Assembly (NCBI GenBank): GCA_018242585.1
Contig: JAFEBQ010000030.1
Location: forward strand, 21,507 to 85,506
Origin: Planctomycetota bacterium
Lineage (GTDB): Bacteria; Planctomycetota; Planctomycetia; Pirellulales; PNKZ01
Length of the DNA: 64,000 nucleotides
Reading direction: 5' to 3'
In this document: positions 1 to 9,133 of the stretch, piece after piece
Position numbering within the stretch: the stretch's first letter is position 1
Layout of the letters: every line of letters starts with the position of its first letter
Position numbers and translations under genes: made by a program
The notes under the pieces: generated by a model
The model's database searches: none
Told to the model about the DNA's origin: nothing
What the model saw: the letters and a program-made list of their open reading frames with translations, nothing else

Positions 1-385
1 CCAACGACTCTTTCTGGCGCAGCTCGGCTTCGAGTTCAGGGACTGACAATTCGGCCAATGGCTCGCCGGCCTTGGCCTTGCCGGCGGGTTTGCCTTGCGA
101 TTCGGGAGGTGTCGGCTGCGGCCCGTGAATCGCGTCGCCGATGTCGACGCGAACTCCTTTCACATAGCCCGGCACGCGGAAGTAGAGGGGCGTGATTTCA
201 TACGGTTCGATCGTGGCCGGCTGCTCGATGACACGGCGCAGGGCTTTGCGGGCCGGCTTGATCGTGGCGACACGCACGGTGTTGGCCGGCAGTGCGGCCG
301 GTTCAGCACCCAACGAAATGCCGGCCACGGACGACACCAGGAGAGCGACCGCAACCAGACGAAACAACGAGTGAATAGTAGGCAT
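1..385 (-). CDS. RND efflux periplasmic adaptor (membrane fusion protein), 5' part only
   Basis: The gene starts at the ATG at 385 and runs off the window edge, leaving 128 codons. The protein opens with a signal peptide (hydrophobic stretch about residues 8-22, ending near ISLGAEP). A typical adaptor N-terminus follows: VRVATIKPARKALRRVIEQPATI, the GYVKGVRVDIGD segment of a lipoyl/barrel-sandwich domain, and the start of a coiled coil (ELEAELRQKE). A Pro/Lys/Gly-rich insert (about residues 85-105) interrupts the barrel-sandwich, as in many planctomycete adaptors. It starts 12 bp after the stop of the RND permease and is surely cotranscribed with it. It should bridge the inner-membrane pump to an outer-membrane channel. 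Substrate unknown. Confidence 0.85.
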   Translation of the reverse strand, partial: MPTIHSLFRLVAVALLVSSVAGISLGAEPAALPANTVRVATIKPARKALRRVIEQPATIEPYEITPLYFRVPGYVKGVRVDIGDAIHGPQPTPPESQGKPAGKAKAGEPLAELSVPELEAELRQKESL

Positions 386-397
386 ATTACGTCTTCT

Positions 398-3300
398 TCA
401 GTGAGCGGCCACTTGGTGATAGATGCTTTGCGGGTCGTCAGGGTCGAGCGAGGCGCTGCGATTCGGAGCGTTGCGCTGGGCAATAGCAAACACCGAAGGC
501 AAAACAAGCAGCGTAGCCGTCGTCGCCCCCAGCAGGCCGCCGATCACACTGCGACCTAGCGGGGCGAACTGCTCGCCACCCTCGCCCAGGCCCAATGCCA
601 TCGGCAACATCCCGGCCAACATGGCACAGGTGGTCATCAAGATCGGACGCAAGCGCGAGGCGGCCCCTTGGGCCGCGGCGTCGCGTGCCGTCGCGCCGTC
701 GCGGCGAATGTGTTCGGCAAAGCTGACCAGCAAAATGGCGTTGGCCATCGAAACGCCCAGCGCCATGATCGCGCCGATGAACGATTGCAGGTTCAGCGTG
801 GTGTGGGTCAACCACAGCATGGCCACCGCGCCAGCAATCGCCGCCGGGGCGGTCGATACGGTTGCCAACGCCAATCGCCACGACTGGTAGTTAGCGGCCA
901 ACAGCAGCAGCACGACCAGCACCGCGACACCAAGTCCTACGCCCAGACCCGTGAGCAGTTGTTCCATCGGTGGGATTTGACCGCGGATGTCAAGGACGGC
1001 GCCATCAGGTATCTTTCCCGCGTCGGCAATCGCATCGCGCAACTGGCGCGAGACGTGGTACAGGTCGGACCCGCGAATGTTGGCGGTCAGGCCGATCTCG
1101 CGCTTGTTGTTGTACCGGTCGAACTGTCCTGGCATGGTGCCACGCGCAACGCTCGCCACGTCGCGCAGCAACACCTGGCCCGCCGGCGTGTCCTTGACCG
1201 GAATCGCTTCCAGGTCCGAGGCCACGGTCACCACGCGCTGCGGCACCTGAACTTGCACCTGGTAACCGACGCCCGTTTTGGGATCGGGCCAGTAGTTCGG
1301 CATGGTGAACCGCGAACTTGACGTGGCCGGGATCAGCGACCGCGCCACGTCGGCGGCCGTGACGTTGCTCAGGCCCCCTTTGCGCCGATCGAAGTCGACC
1401 GTCACGGTCGGGTATTCGAGCGACTGGGCATATTGCAGGTCGCAGATCGCGTCGATCTTGGTCATGTTCGTCCGAATGCGCTCCACGTAGGCTCGCACAT
1501 CGGCGGCGTTCTTGCCACCGATGACGGCTACTTCGATGGGCGTCGGCGAGCCGAAGCTCATCACCTCATTGATGATGTCCCCGGGTTCGAACGAGGCCCG
1601 CACGTCGGGCATCTTTTCTGACAGGCGTTCGCGCAACTGTTGCTTGAGCTTCTCGACGCGCACGCCGCTCTTGGGGCGCAAGGCCACGCGCAACAGCGAC
1701 TCTTCCGGACCGCGCGACCATTGATAGACTGCGTTGATCGGATAGCTCGACGGAATCGAGCCAACATATCCGAGCGTCAATTCGACGTTGTCAGGACCAG
1801 CCAATTGCTTCACTTCGTTGATTGCCGCCAGCGCCACCTGCTCGGTTCGATCAAAGTGGGTGCCGTCGGGCGCCCGCAGGCGCAAGCGGAACTGTCCCGT
1901 GTCGACCGTGGGAAAGATTTCCATGCCGAGCTGCGTGCCGAGGAAATAAACGACGGCAATGCTGGCCGTGAGATAGGCCGGCACCAGCAGCCCGCGAATC
2001 CCAATCAATCGCGATTCCCAGCGCTCGAAACGGGCCCGTTGCCGATCGAACCAGCTTTGCTGGCTCGGGTCGTCTTCATGGTGCGCCACGTGACACAATA
2101 GCCAGGTCGACACCACGGGCACGAACGTGCTCGACAGGATGTACGACGCGATCATGGCAAACGCCACCGCCATGGCCAGCGGCATGAACAGCCCGCGGGC
2201 TGCCCCTTCCATGAATACCGCCGGCAGAAACACGGCCAGAATGCACAACATCGAGAGTAACCGCGGAATGGCGGTCTGGGCGTTGCCGCGCCGCACGGCG
2301 TGGGCAATGGTCGGCGAGTGAGCGAACTGGGTGTGAATGTTTTCGATTTCGACCGTGGCTTCGTCGACCAGAATGCCAATGGCCAGCGTCAGCCCGCCAA
2401 GGGTCATCAGGTTGATCGTCTGCCCCGTGATCCACAGTCCGAGCACCGCGGCCATCAGCGCCAGTGGAATATTCAACACCACGACCAGGGCGCTTCGCCA
2501 GTCGCGCAAGAAGATCAGCACCATCAACCCGGTCAGCAGCGCGCCCAGCCCCCCTTCGGTCAACAGCCCCTGAATTGAGCGTGTGACGTAAGGGGATTGA
2601 TCGAACTCGAAGCTGACGTTGATTCCCTCGGGTAGGGCGGTCTGCATGCGCGGCAACGCCTTGCGCACCTCGCTGACCACACTCAAGGTCGATGCGTCGG
2701 CGCGCTTGGTGACCAGAATGTAAACCGCGCGGCGGCCGTTGATCAGGGCATAGCCCGTTGGCAGATCGGTCGAATCCTCGATCGAGAAGGCCACGTCGCC
2801 GACATAGACCGGTGGGCCGGCACCCTTGCGCAGGGGAATGTTGCGCATATCCTGTGGATCGCGCAGGATCGAGTTCAATGGCACGATCGGGTACCGGTCG
2901 TCAAGGTGAATGTTCCCCGACGGCGCAATGGTATTACCATCGGCCAGGGCGGCCACGACATTCTCGGGCGAGAGTTGATACGCCCGCAGCCGATCGGGGT
3001 CGAGGTTGATGACAATGGCCCGGGCGCTGCCGCCGAACGGAGGTGGCGCACTCACGCCCGGTAGTGCGGCGAACATCGGCCGCACGGTGAACAGGCCTTT
3101 GTCCTGAATCTCGGCAATCGGCACCGTGTCGCTCGACAAGACCAGGTAACCGACCGGCACGCTGCCGGTGTCGAACCGCATGACGAACGGTGGCACCGTG
3201 CCCGGCGGCATGAACGCGCGCGAGCGATTGACGTAGCCGATGGTCTCGGCCATGGCCTGGGCCATGTTCGTGCCGGGATGGAAGACCAGCTTCATCAGGG

Positions 3301-3565
3301 CCATCCCTTGCACGTTCCGGCTTTCGACGTGGTGGATGCCGTTGATATAGAGGAAGTGGTACTCGTAGTAGTTGGTGAGCAGCCCTTCCATCTGGGCCGG
3401 GTCCATGCCGCCATAGGGCTGACAGACGTAAACCACCGGCAGGTTCAAGGCCGGAAAGATGTCGACCGCCATCCGCCGTACCGCCAGCACGCTGGTCAAC
3501 GCCAGGCCGATCAGGACGACCATCACGGTGATCGGGCGGCGCAGGGCAAACGCGATCAAATTCAT
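398..3565 (-). CDS. RND family efflux permease (AcrB/HAE1-like)
   Basis: Inner-membrane proton-driven pump of 1055 aa, the usual RND length. Visible features are the N-terminal TM (residues about 10-30), two large periplasmic loops, and the duplicated TM bundles starting near residue 335 and residue 865. The FALRRPITVMV start and the GILVDEATVEIENIH signature of TM4 identify the family. In AcrB the TM4 proton-relay pair is Asp-Asp; here it reads Asp401-Glu402. The adaptor gene follows 12 bp downstream. Substrate cannot be told from sequence; the set looks more like the hydrophobe exporters than the heavy-metal CusA type, since no Met-rich relay is obvious. Confidence 0.93.
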   Translation of the reverse strand: MNLIAFALRRPITVMVVLIGLALTSVLAVRRMAVDIFPALNLPVVYVCQPYGGMDPAQMEGLLTNYYEYHFLYINGIHHVESRNVQGMALMKLVFHPGTNMAQAMAETIGYVNRSRAFMPPGTVPPFVMRFDTGSVPVGYLVLSSDTVPIAEIQDKGLFTVRPMFAALPGVSAPPPFGGSARAIVINLDPDRLRAYQLSPENVVAALADGNTIAPSGNIHLDDRYPIVPLNSILRDPQDMRNIPLRKGAGPPVYVGDVAFSIEDSTDLPTGYALINGRRAVYILVTKRADASTLSVVSEVRKALPRMQTALPEGINVSFEFDQSPYVTRSIQGLLTEGGLGALLTGLMVLIFLRDWRSALVVVLNIPLALMAAVLGLWITGQTINLMTLGGLTLAIGILVDEATVEIENIHTQFAHSPTIAHAVRRGNAQTAIPRLLSMLCILAVFLPAVFMEGAARGLFMPLAMAVAFAMIASYILSSTFVPVVSTWLLCHVAHHEDDPSQQSWFDRQRARFERWESRLIGIRGLLVPAYLTASIAVVYFLGTQLGMEIFPTVDTGQFRLRLRAPDGTHFDRTEQVALAAINEVKQLAGPDNVELTLGYVGSIPSSYPINAVYQWSRGPEESLLRVALRPKSGVRVEKLKQQLRERLSEKMPDVRASFEPGDIINEVMSFGSPTPIEVAVIGGKNAADVRAYVERIRTNMTKIDAICDLQYAQSLEYPTVTVDFDRRKGGLSNVTAADVARSLIPATSSSRFTMPNYWPDPKTGVGYQVQVQVPQRVVTVASDLEAIPVKDTPAGQVLLRDVASVARGTMPGQFDRYNNKREIGLTANIRGSDLYHVSRQLRDAIADAGKIPDGAVLDIRGQIPPMEQLLTGLGVGLGVAVLVVLLLLAANYQSWRLALATVSTAPAAIAGAVAMLWLTHTTLNLQSFIGAIMALGVSMANAILLVSFAEHIRRDGATARDAAAQGAASRLRPILMTTCAMLAGMLPMALGLGEGGEQFAPLGRSVIGGLLGATTATLLVLPSVFAIAQRNAPNRSASLDPDDPQSIYHQVAAH

Positions 3566-3825
3566 AGCGGGGGCTTTGCGATGGCGGGCAAAAGGCGGGA
3601 CGATTCCTCGATACTACGCTCGACTGCGGGCGGTAGCAATCAGCAGTAAGTGCTTGGCCGGTAGGCGATTGCTCATTTTCGCCAAGTTTTTGCCGGCGGA
3701 TGTCCAATCCCAGCCTCCGACCTGCGAATAACTGGGGCGAAGGGGTCAATCCGGCTCGTTCGATTCAGGTCGTGGCCCACGGCGACGACGGGCCCGGTGT
3801 ACGTCCCTCGAAGGAGGTTCTCGCC

Positions 3826-4638
3826 ATGATTCGCAAGTTGCTCATCACCGGAGGAAGCGTCGTTGTGCTCGGGCTGCTCTGCTTTGGACGCGACGCGGCC
3901 AGCTACGTCTCGACCACCTACGGCCAGTTGAAACAAACGGTCCGTGACAGCGTGCCAATGGAATTTGAAATCCAACGCGCGCGGGACTTGCTCAAGAACA
4001 TCGTCCCAGAGATTCGCACCAACATGCACCTGATCGCCAAGGAAGAAGTCGAGGCGGTTCGCTTGCAAAAGCAAATCGGCGAGCAGGAGACCCGGCTCGA
4101 AAAGGATCGGGGCGAGCTGATGAAGCTGAAGGCCGACTTGTCGACCGGTAAGGCGACGTTTCAATATGCCAGCCGCCGCTACACGGCCGAGCAGGTGAAG
4201 TGCGACCTGGCCAACCGGTTCGAGCGGTACAAGACCAACGAAGCCACGCTGGGCAGCTTGCGCCAAATGCACGAAGCCCGGGCGCGCAGCCTGGAAGCCG
4301 CGCGGCAGAAGCTGGAGAACACGCTGGCGGTCAAGCGGCAATTGGAAGTCGATTGCGAGCACCTCGAAGCGCGCCTTAAAATGGTCGAAGCGTCGCAAGC
4401 GGCCAGCACCTATCACTTTGACGACAGCCAACTGAGCCGCGCCAAGGAACTGGTTGCTGATTTGCGCACTCGATTGGATGTGACCGAGCGGCTGTTGGGG
4501 GCCGAGACCAAGTTTCAGGACCAGATTCCGGTCGACTCGGTCTCGCACGAGAACATCGTCGACGAAGTGACCGAGTATTTTGCCGCCGGCAGCACGCAAG
4601 TCGCCGCCAGCGAACCGGCAGCCAAAGCCGAGGAGTAA
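3826..4638 (+). CDS. Membrane-anchored coiled-coil protein of unknown function
   Basis: A 270-aa protein. The ATG at 3826 is chosen because a strong ribosome binding site (aaggagg) lies just upstream; a longer in-frame reading exists but lacks this. Residues about 4-22 form one TM segment or signal anchor (LLITGGSVVVLGLLCFG). The rest is almost wholly charged heptad-like helix rich in Glu, Lys, Arg and Leu (about residues 40-245), then a short Ala/Glu tail. No catalytic motif is seen. The FGRDAASYVSTTYGQLKQTV segment recalls coiled-coil proteins that are widespread in planctomycetes and usually annotated hypothetical. It is divergent from the RND pump. Function unknown. Confidence 0.8.
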   Translation: MIRKLLITGGSVVVLGLLCFGRDAASYVSTTYGQLKQTVRDSVPMEFEIQRARDLLKNIVPEIRTNMHLIAKEEVEAVRLQKQIGEQETRLEKDRGELMKLKADLSTGKATFQYASRRYTAEQVKCDLANRFERYKTNEATLGSLRQMHEARARSLEAARQKLENTLAVKRQLEVDCEHLEARLKMVEASQAASTYHFDDSQLSRAKELVADLRTRLDVTERLLGAETKFQDQIPVDSVSHENIVDEVTEYFAAGSTQVAASEPAAKAEE

Positions 4639-4689
4639 TCGGGAGTTGCGCTGCCGCGAGAACGTGTCTGTTATGAACCTGGGTAGTGG

Positions 4690-4805
4690 GTCAGTTTGAA
4701 TCTAGGACGTTGGGTGGCGGGGTCAGAGCGCAGCGATGGCCCCGTGGTTACGGTTCGGGGCCATCACTTCGTTCTGACCCCGCCACCCTGCTTCATCAAA
4801 CTGAC
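4690..4805. repeat. Long imperfect inverted repeat
   Basis: Two arms of about 50 nt face each other around a short spacer (about 4745-4755). Both arms begin at the outer edge with gtcagtttga and carry the block gtggcggggtcaga and then gatggccccg. Arms are imperfect in the outer third. RNA from either strand would fold into a long hairpin. It lies between the coiled-coil and FHA genes and holds no ORF. It may be a non-autonomous repeat or MITE-like element rather than a simple terminator. Confidence 0.75.
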
Positions 4806-4855
4806 TAACTCCCGGAACCTGAAGCGACGGGCAATTGTCAGCTAATCGTGATACG

Positions 4856-5530
4856 ATGTCGTTATTGCACGATTTCAACCGTTGGTTCGCCTGGAACACG
4901 TCTCGCGACGCGCGACTGATGAACGCCGCCAGTGGTACGACGCCGACGCGGCTCCGCTGCTGGTTGTGGATTGATGGCGTGGGAGGCTACCTGGTCTGCT
5001 TGGGTGACGAGTTGTCGATCGGCCAGCCGGTGGCCGGCGCGCCGGTCGACATTCCGTTGCTCGGCGATCTGTCGCGTCGCCACGCCACGCTGGTCCGCGA
5101 CGGCGACGGTTACTTGCTGCGGCCGATTCGCGCGGCTCGGGTGATGGAACGCGATGGAGCAGGGGAGTCGATCCTGGCCGATGGCCAGACGATCGAGCTG
5201 AGCGGGCAAGTGCGCCTGCGCTTCCGCCGTCCCCACCCGCTGAGCCATTCGGCCCGGCTTGAGTTTCAGAGCGGCCACGGCACGCAACCGCGCAGCGATG
5301 CGGTGCTGCTGTGGGCCGACACGCTGGTGCTGGGGCCGACGGCTAGCGCGCACGTGGTCTGTCCCGGATGGCCGCGCGAGGTGGTGCTGTATCGACAGGG
5401 CGAACAACTGATGTGTCACGCGCCGGGCGAGTTCACGGTTGACGGCCAGGCCTGCCGCGATCGCGCGGCACTTGGCGCGACGTCACGGGTCAGCGGTCCA
5501 GGGTTCTCGTTTGCGTTCGAGGCAGCTTAG
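4856..5530 (+). CDS. FHA domain-containing protein
   Basis: A 224-aa protein. A TTG seven codons upstream could be used, but ATG 4856 is preferred. The central part (about residues 35-125) has forkhead-associated features: DELSIGQ (the strand-end Gly region), LSRRHATLVRDGDGYLLRPI (core SxxH motif, Ser-Arg-Arg-His), and a closing DGQTIELSGQVRLRFRRP. FHA domains bind phosphothreonine peptides, so this is likely a reader or substrate of the Ser/Thr kinase encoded 54 bp downstream. No TM or signal peptide is seen, so it is probably cytoplasmic. The C-terminal third (about 130-224) is a second beta-rich region of unknown role, possibly a degenerate FHA copy. Confidence 0.82.
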   Translation: MSLLHDFNRWFAWNTSRDARLMNAASGTTPTRLRCWLWIDGVGGYLVCLGDELSIGQPVAGAPVDIPLLGDLSRRHATLVRDGDGYLLRPIRAARVMERDGAGESILADGQTIELSGQVRLRFRRPHPLSHSARLEFQSGHGTQPRSDAVLLWADTLVLGPTASAHVVCPGWPREVVLYRQGEQLMCHAPGEFTVDGQACRDRAALGATSRVSGPGFSFAFEAA

Positions 5531-5584
5531 GTCGGCACAGGGGTCGTGCGGCGGAAAGGTCCGCCGTGGGGGAGCATACGAGCG

Positions 5585-7570
5585 ATGAGCAACATGGCCG
5601 AAACATCAGCGCTGCCCGACGCGCCGGCCAAGCCGCCGGGGGCCAATCGCTTTGCCTATGCCAGCGGCGCCAAGCCGTTGGCTGGCTACACGATCAAGCG
5701 CGGCGTCGGACACGGTGGCTTTGGCGAGGTGTACTACGCGGTCAGCGACGCGGGCAAAGAGGTTGCGCTCAAGCTGATTCGCCGCAACCTCGACATCGAG
5801 CAGCGCGGCGTGCGGCAGTGCTTGAACCTGAAGCATCCCAATCTGATCTCGTTGTTCGATCTGAAAGAAGACGAGCAAGGTCAGACCTGGGTCATCATGG
5901 AGTACGTGGCCGGGCCCAGCCTGGAAGAGACGCTGGCCGCGCACCCGCAGGGGTTGCCAACCGACGAGGCGCTCGACTGGTTTCGGGGCGTGGCGGCGGC
6001 TGTGGCGCACCTGCACGATCAAGGCCTGGTCCATCGCGACCTGAAACCGGCGAACATCTTTCGCGACCTGACGTCGTCCGACGCCCAGGGGCATCGGCTG
6101 ATCAAGTTGGGCGATTACGGGCTGTCGAAGTTCATCTCGGTCAGTCGCCGCAGCGGCCAGACCGAAAGCGTCGGCACGGTCCATTACATGGCCCCCGAGA
6201 TCGCCAACGGGCGGTACGGCAAATCGATCGATATCTACGCGCTGGGGATCATGCTGTACGAACTGTTGACCGGCCACGTGCCGTTCGAGGGAGAAAGCGT
6301 CGGCGAGGTGCTGATGAAGCACATGACCGCCGAGCCCGACCTGTCGCGGCTAGCGCCGAACTATCGGCGCGTGGTACAGGCGTGCCTGGCCAAGGATCCG
6401 GCCGTGCGTCCTCAGTCGGTGCCTGAGCTATTGGCCATGTTACCGGCTGCGGATGGAACACCGGCGGTCATGCCAGCGGCTGCGGCGAAGGCGACATCTG
6501 CAAGTGACAGCGATCCAACTGACAGTACACAGAATGATTGGGTGGCGTCGGTGAACGAGTCGTTCGAGAACGTGCGGCGCTGGTGGCACCGGGCCAGCGT
6601 GCCGACGCGAGTTGCGGGAGTCATCGCGTTGATCCTGGTCGCGCGAATTACACTGCCGCTGGCGTCGAGCAGCCTGGGCTTGATCGCGGCGGGAGGTTCT
6701 TTGATGGAAGTCTTGATCATGCTGGCCGTGGGGTTTGCGGTGGTGAAGTATGTAAAGACCCACTCGCCGCGACGTGCCGCCGCCGGTATGCCGCCGCCGA
6801 ATGCTGCGCCGCGACCGCCGGTGACGCCGGCCCCAAGGCCAACTCCCCAGCCTGCGGCCGCGTCGCGCGACGTGCCACCGCCGCTGCCGACCACCGCGTA
6901 TGGCCATCGTTGGGGCCGCCGGGCCGTCGAAGCGCTGACGGTGAAAAGCCGCGGGCTGAAAGCGCGCGAGCTGACCGGCGCTTGGCTGGTATCGGCCTTG
7001 GTCGTGTTGATCACCACGCCGAACCTGATCGTCGTGCTCGGCGCGATGCCGCGCATCGAGCAGTTGGTCTGGCTGTTGTTGACGAGTCTGTCGGGCGCGT
7101 GGCTGGTATTGGCCGTGGCCAAGCCGTGGGAAGGGACGCATGGCGAGCCGTTGTTGCGTCGGTTGGTGCTGATGTCGACCGGGCTGTTGTGGGGGCTCGT
7201 CGCGTGGGGCTTGGCTCAGTATCTGTCGGTCGAATTGCCCTTCAAGTATGACAAGCTCAGGTCGTTCGCGTTGTTCGACCACTCGCAGTTTTACCTGGCC
7301 AATGGCCAGCCAGAACTGCTTTGCTATCTGGCTTACTTTGGGTTCCTGGCGGCCGCGGTTCGCTGGTGGCAGCAGGTCACGCCGCTGCGGCGCTCGCGCG
7401 TCAGCCTGATGGCGCTCGCTGGCGCGGTGTTCGCGGCCTGGGCCTTGAACCTGGTGTGCAACTTCCCACAACCCTGGGGCTTGCTTGTCGCCGGCGCGGT
7501 TTCGCTGGCCGTGCAGATCGCGGCCCCGTGGCAGATACCGCTTGGCGAACGCTCGCGCCGAGGAGATTGA
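5585..7570 (+). CDS. Serine/threonine protein kinase with C-terminal membrane domain
   Basis: A 661-aa protein; ATG 5585 is used because the extra upstream codons in the open frame are atypical. The kinase domain (about residues 35-290) shows the glycine-rich loop GVGHGGFGEVYY (about 40-51), VALKLI with the ATP-binding Lys, the catalytic loop HRDLKPAN (about 150-157), GDYG in place of the common DFG (about 176-179), and an APE segment. After a linker there are TM segments near residues 340-390, a Pro/Ala-rich stretch (about 405-440), and about six further hydrophobic segments to the end. It is the planctomycete PknB-like layout with catalytic domain in the cytoplasm. FHA, sigma factor and membrane genes around it suggest one signalling unit. 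Confidence 0.92.
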   Translation: MSNMAETSALPDAPAKPPGANRFAYASGAKPLAGYTIKRGVGHGGFGEVYYAVSDAGKEVALKLIRRNLDIEQRGVRQCLNLKHPNLISLFDLKEDEQGQTWVIMEYVAGPSLEETLAAHPQGLPTDEALDWFRGVAAAVAHLHDQGLVHRDLKPANIFRDLTSSDAQGHRLIKLGDYGLSKFISVSRRSGQTESVGTVHYMAPEIANGRYGKSIDIYALGIMLYELLTGHVPFEGESVGEVLMKHMTAEPDLSRLAPNYRRVVQACLAKDPAVRPQSVPELLAMLPAADGTPAVMPAAAAKATSASDSDPTDSTQNDWVASVNESFENVRRWWHRASVPTRVAGVIALILVARITLPLASSSLGLIAAGGSLMEVLIMLAVGFAVVKYVKTHSPRRAAAGMPPPNAAPRPPVTPAPRPTPQPAAASRDVPPPLPTTAYGHRWGRRAVEALTVKSRGLKARELTGAWLVSALVVLITTPNLIVVLGAMPRIEQLVWLLLTSLSGAWLVLAVAKPWEGTHGEPLLRRLVLMSTGLLWGLVAWGLAQYLSVELPFKYDKLRSFALFDHSQFYLANGQPELLCYLAYFGFLAAAVRWWQQVTPLRRSRVSLMALAGAVFAAWALNLVCNFPQPWGLLVAGAVSLAVQIAAPWQIPLGERSRRGD

Positions 7571-7571
7571 G

Positions 7572-8477
7572 ATGAACACGGTTCCCGTCGAAGCTGCTCC
7601 TCAGATCACGTGGGGGGGACTTTCATTGTTGATGATTGTTGTGTTGACCCTGGCCGCGATCGCGGCGGGGGTCTCGGGCATCCGCTGGCCAAGAGGGAGC
7701 GCGCTGGCCTGGCTGGGTGGGGGCATGCTTGTGTTGTCGGCCGTAGTGTTGGCCGCGAAGGTGGGCATATTTTACATTCGCGCAAGCGCCGACTTCGGTG
7801 GGATGCCAGCGTTCGAAGTATTGCGCGACGACGCGAACGATCCAACACGCCACGACCTGATTGTTTTAGATAGCTCGATCGAAGCCGAGCCGGCGCCGTC
7901 GTCGACCGAAGCCACGAAGCCGTCGGACTCGCAGGAGGCCGACGCGAAGTCGCCCGAGACGAAGCCCGCCGCCAAGCCATCACCCGCCGCGAAGCCCTCG
8001 CCCACGCGAGCTCAGGCCGCTGGCGGTCCCACGACGACGGCCAAGCCAAAACCCGACTGGGTCGACCACCCGACCGAGGACGGGCCAAACCGCAAGGTGC
8101 TCGTCGTCGGGCCTTACCTGACGGTCGCCGAGTGCGACGAGCACTTGGACGAAGCGCTGGCCGGAAGCGTGACCGAGTTTCTTCGCGCGACGCACGGTTC
8201 GACGGACCTGGCCCAGGTGCAGCTGAGCTCCGACTATCTGCGGCACAAGGTAAAGCGGGATCAATGGATCGAACCGGTGAAAACCTCGGTCGGCAACATG
8301 GTGCAGGTCCATTTGCTGGTCGATTTTGATCCGGCGGTGCGTGCCGCGCTCGACGCGATCGTCCAGCAATATCACCAACGGCAACGAATGGTGTATCTTG
8401 GCTCGGGTGTGGCTGGGGTGTTGTTCGTTATCGGCGTGGTCCATCTTGGGCTGCGCCGTTTCGTGCCGGCCACCTAA
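7572..8477 (+). CDS. Membrane protein of unknown function in the kinase operon
   Basis: A 301-aa protein whose ATG (7572) lies one base after the kinase stop codon, so translation is probably coupled. Two N-terminal TM segments (about residues 13-35 and 47-65) are followed by a Pro/Ala/Lys-rich low-complexity linker (about 105-165). A soluble domain starts near NRKVLVVGPYLTVAECDEHLDEAL and one TM near the C-terminus (about 275-295) precedes a short basic tail. I do not recognise the domain. Its position suggests a partner or target of the kinase. Confidence 0.78.
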   Translation: MNTVPVEAAPQITWGGLSLLMIVVLTLAAIAAGVSGIRWPRGSALAWLGGGMLVLSAVVLAAKVGIFYIRASADFGGMPAFEVLRDDANDPTRHDLIVLDSSIEAEPAPSSTEATKPSDSQEADAKSPETKPAAKPSPAAKPSPTRAQAAGGPTTTAKPKPDWVDHPTEDGPNRKVLVVGPYLTVAECDEHLDEALAGSVTEFLRATHGSTDLAQVQLSSDYLRHKVKRDQWIEPVKTSVGNMVQVHLLVDFDPAVRAALDAIVQQYHQRQRMVYLGSGVAGVLFVIGVVHLGLRRFVPAT

Positions 8478-8494
8478 GCGAATGTGGGCCTTTG

Positions 8495-9133
8495 ATGCCA
8501 CGCGCCAGTGACGCACTCCTGGTCGAACGAATCCGCGCCGGCCAGGCCGACGCCTGGGCCGACCTGATCAACTTGTACGAAGGACGGTTGCTGGCGTTCG
8601 TCGCGACCCGGCTCAATGACAAGACGGCCAGCGAAGACGTCGTGCAAGAGTCGTTCCTCGGCTTTCTCAACAGCCTGCCGAACTACGACGTGGCCCAGTC
8701 GTTGGAGAACTATTTGTTCTCGATCGCGGCTCACAAGTTGACCGACCATCTGCGGCGCAATGGGCGGCGACCGGCCGTGGGGTTGCCAGGTGGCAGCTCG
8801 GCCGGCTTTGACAAGCTGCCCGGCTCGGCGCGCCCGGCCAGCAGCCTGGCCCGCGGTGGTGAACAGCGCCACCGCGAGGAGCAGGCGCTCTCGGCCGCGC
8901 TGGCCGAAGTGCTCGAAGGCTGGCGGGCCGGCGGCCAGTGGCAGCGCGTGGCCGTGGCCGAACTGCTCTTTCTGCGTGGTCAATCCAATCCCGAGGCCGC
9001 ACGGCACACGGGTCTTTCCGAACAGCAAGTCGCCAACCAGCGGTTCGAGTTCGTGGCCCGTTTGCGTTCTTCGCTGCGCCGGCAAGGATTGCCCGAGGAG
9101 TTGTTTCCCGACGAGCCGGGGAAGCCGCGATGA
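8495..9133 (+). CDS. RNA polymerase ECF-type sigma factor
   Basis: A 212-aa sigma-70 family protein. Region 2 spans about residues 8-85 (ERIRAGQADAWADLINLYEGRLLAFVATRL, then SEDVVQESFLGF and the NYLFSIAAHKLTDHLRR helix). Region 4 is near the C-terminus (LFLRGQSNPEAARHTGLSEQQVANQRFEFVARLR), a helix-turn-helix for the -35 element. ATG 8495 is preferred over the adjacent TTG 8492. The next gene overlaps it by ATGA and encodes a small Cys/His protein that may be its regulator. The kinase operon upstream may control its activity. Confidence 0.9.
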   Translation: MPRASDALLVERIRAGQADAWADLINLYEGRLLAFVATRLNDKTASEDVVQESFLGFLNSLPNYDVAQSLENYLFSIAAHKLTDHLRRNGRRPAVGLPGGSSAGFDKLPGSARPASSLARGGEQRHREEQALSAALAEVLEGWRAGGQWQRVAVAELLFLRGQSNPEAARHTGLSEQQVANQRFEFVARLRSSLRRQGLPEELFPDEPGKPR

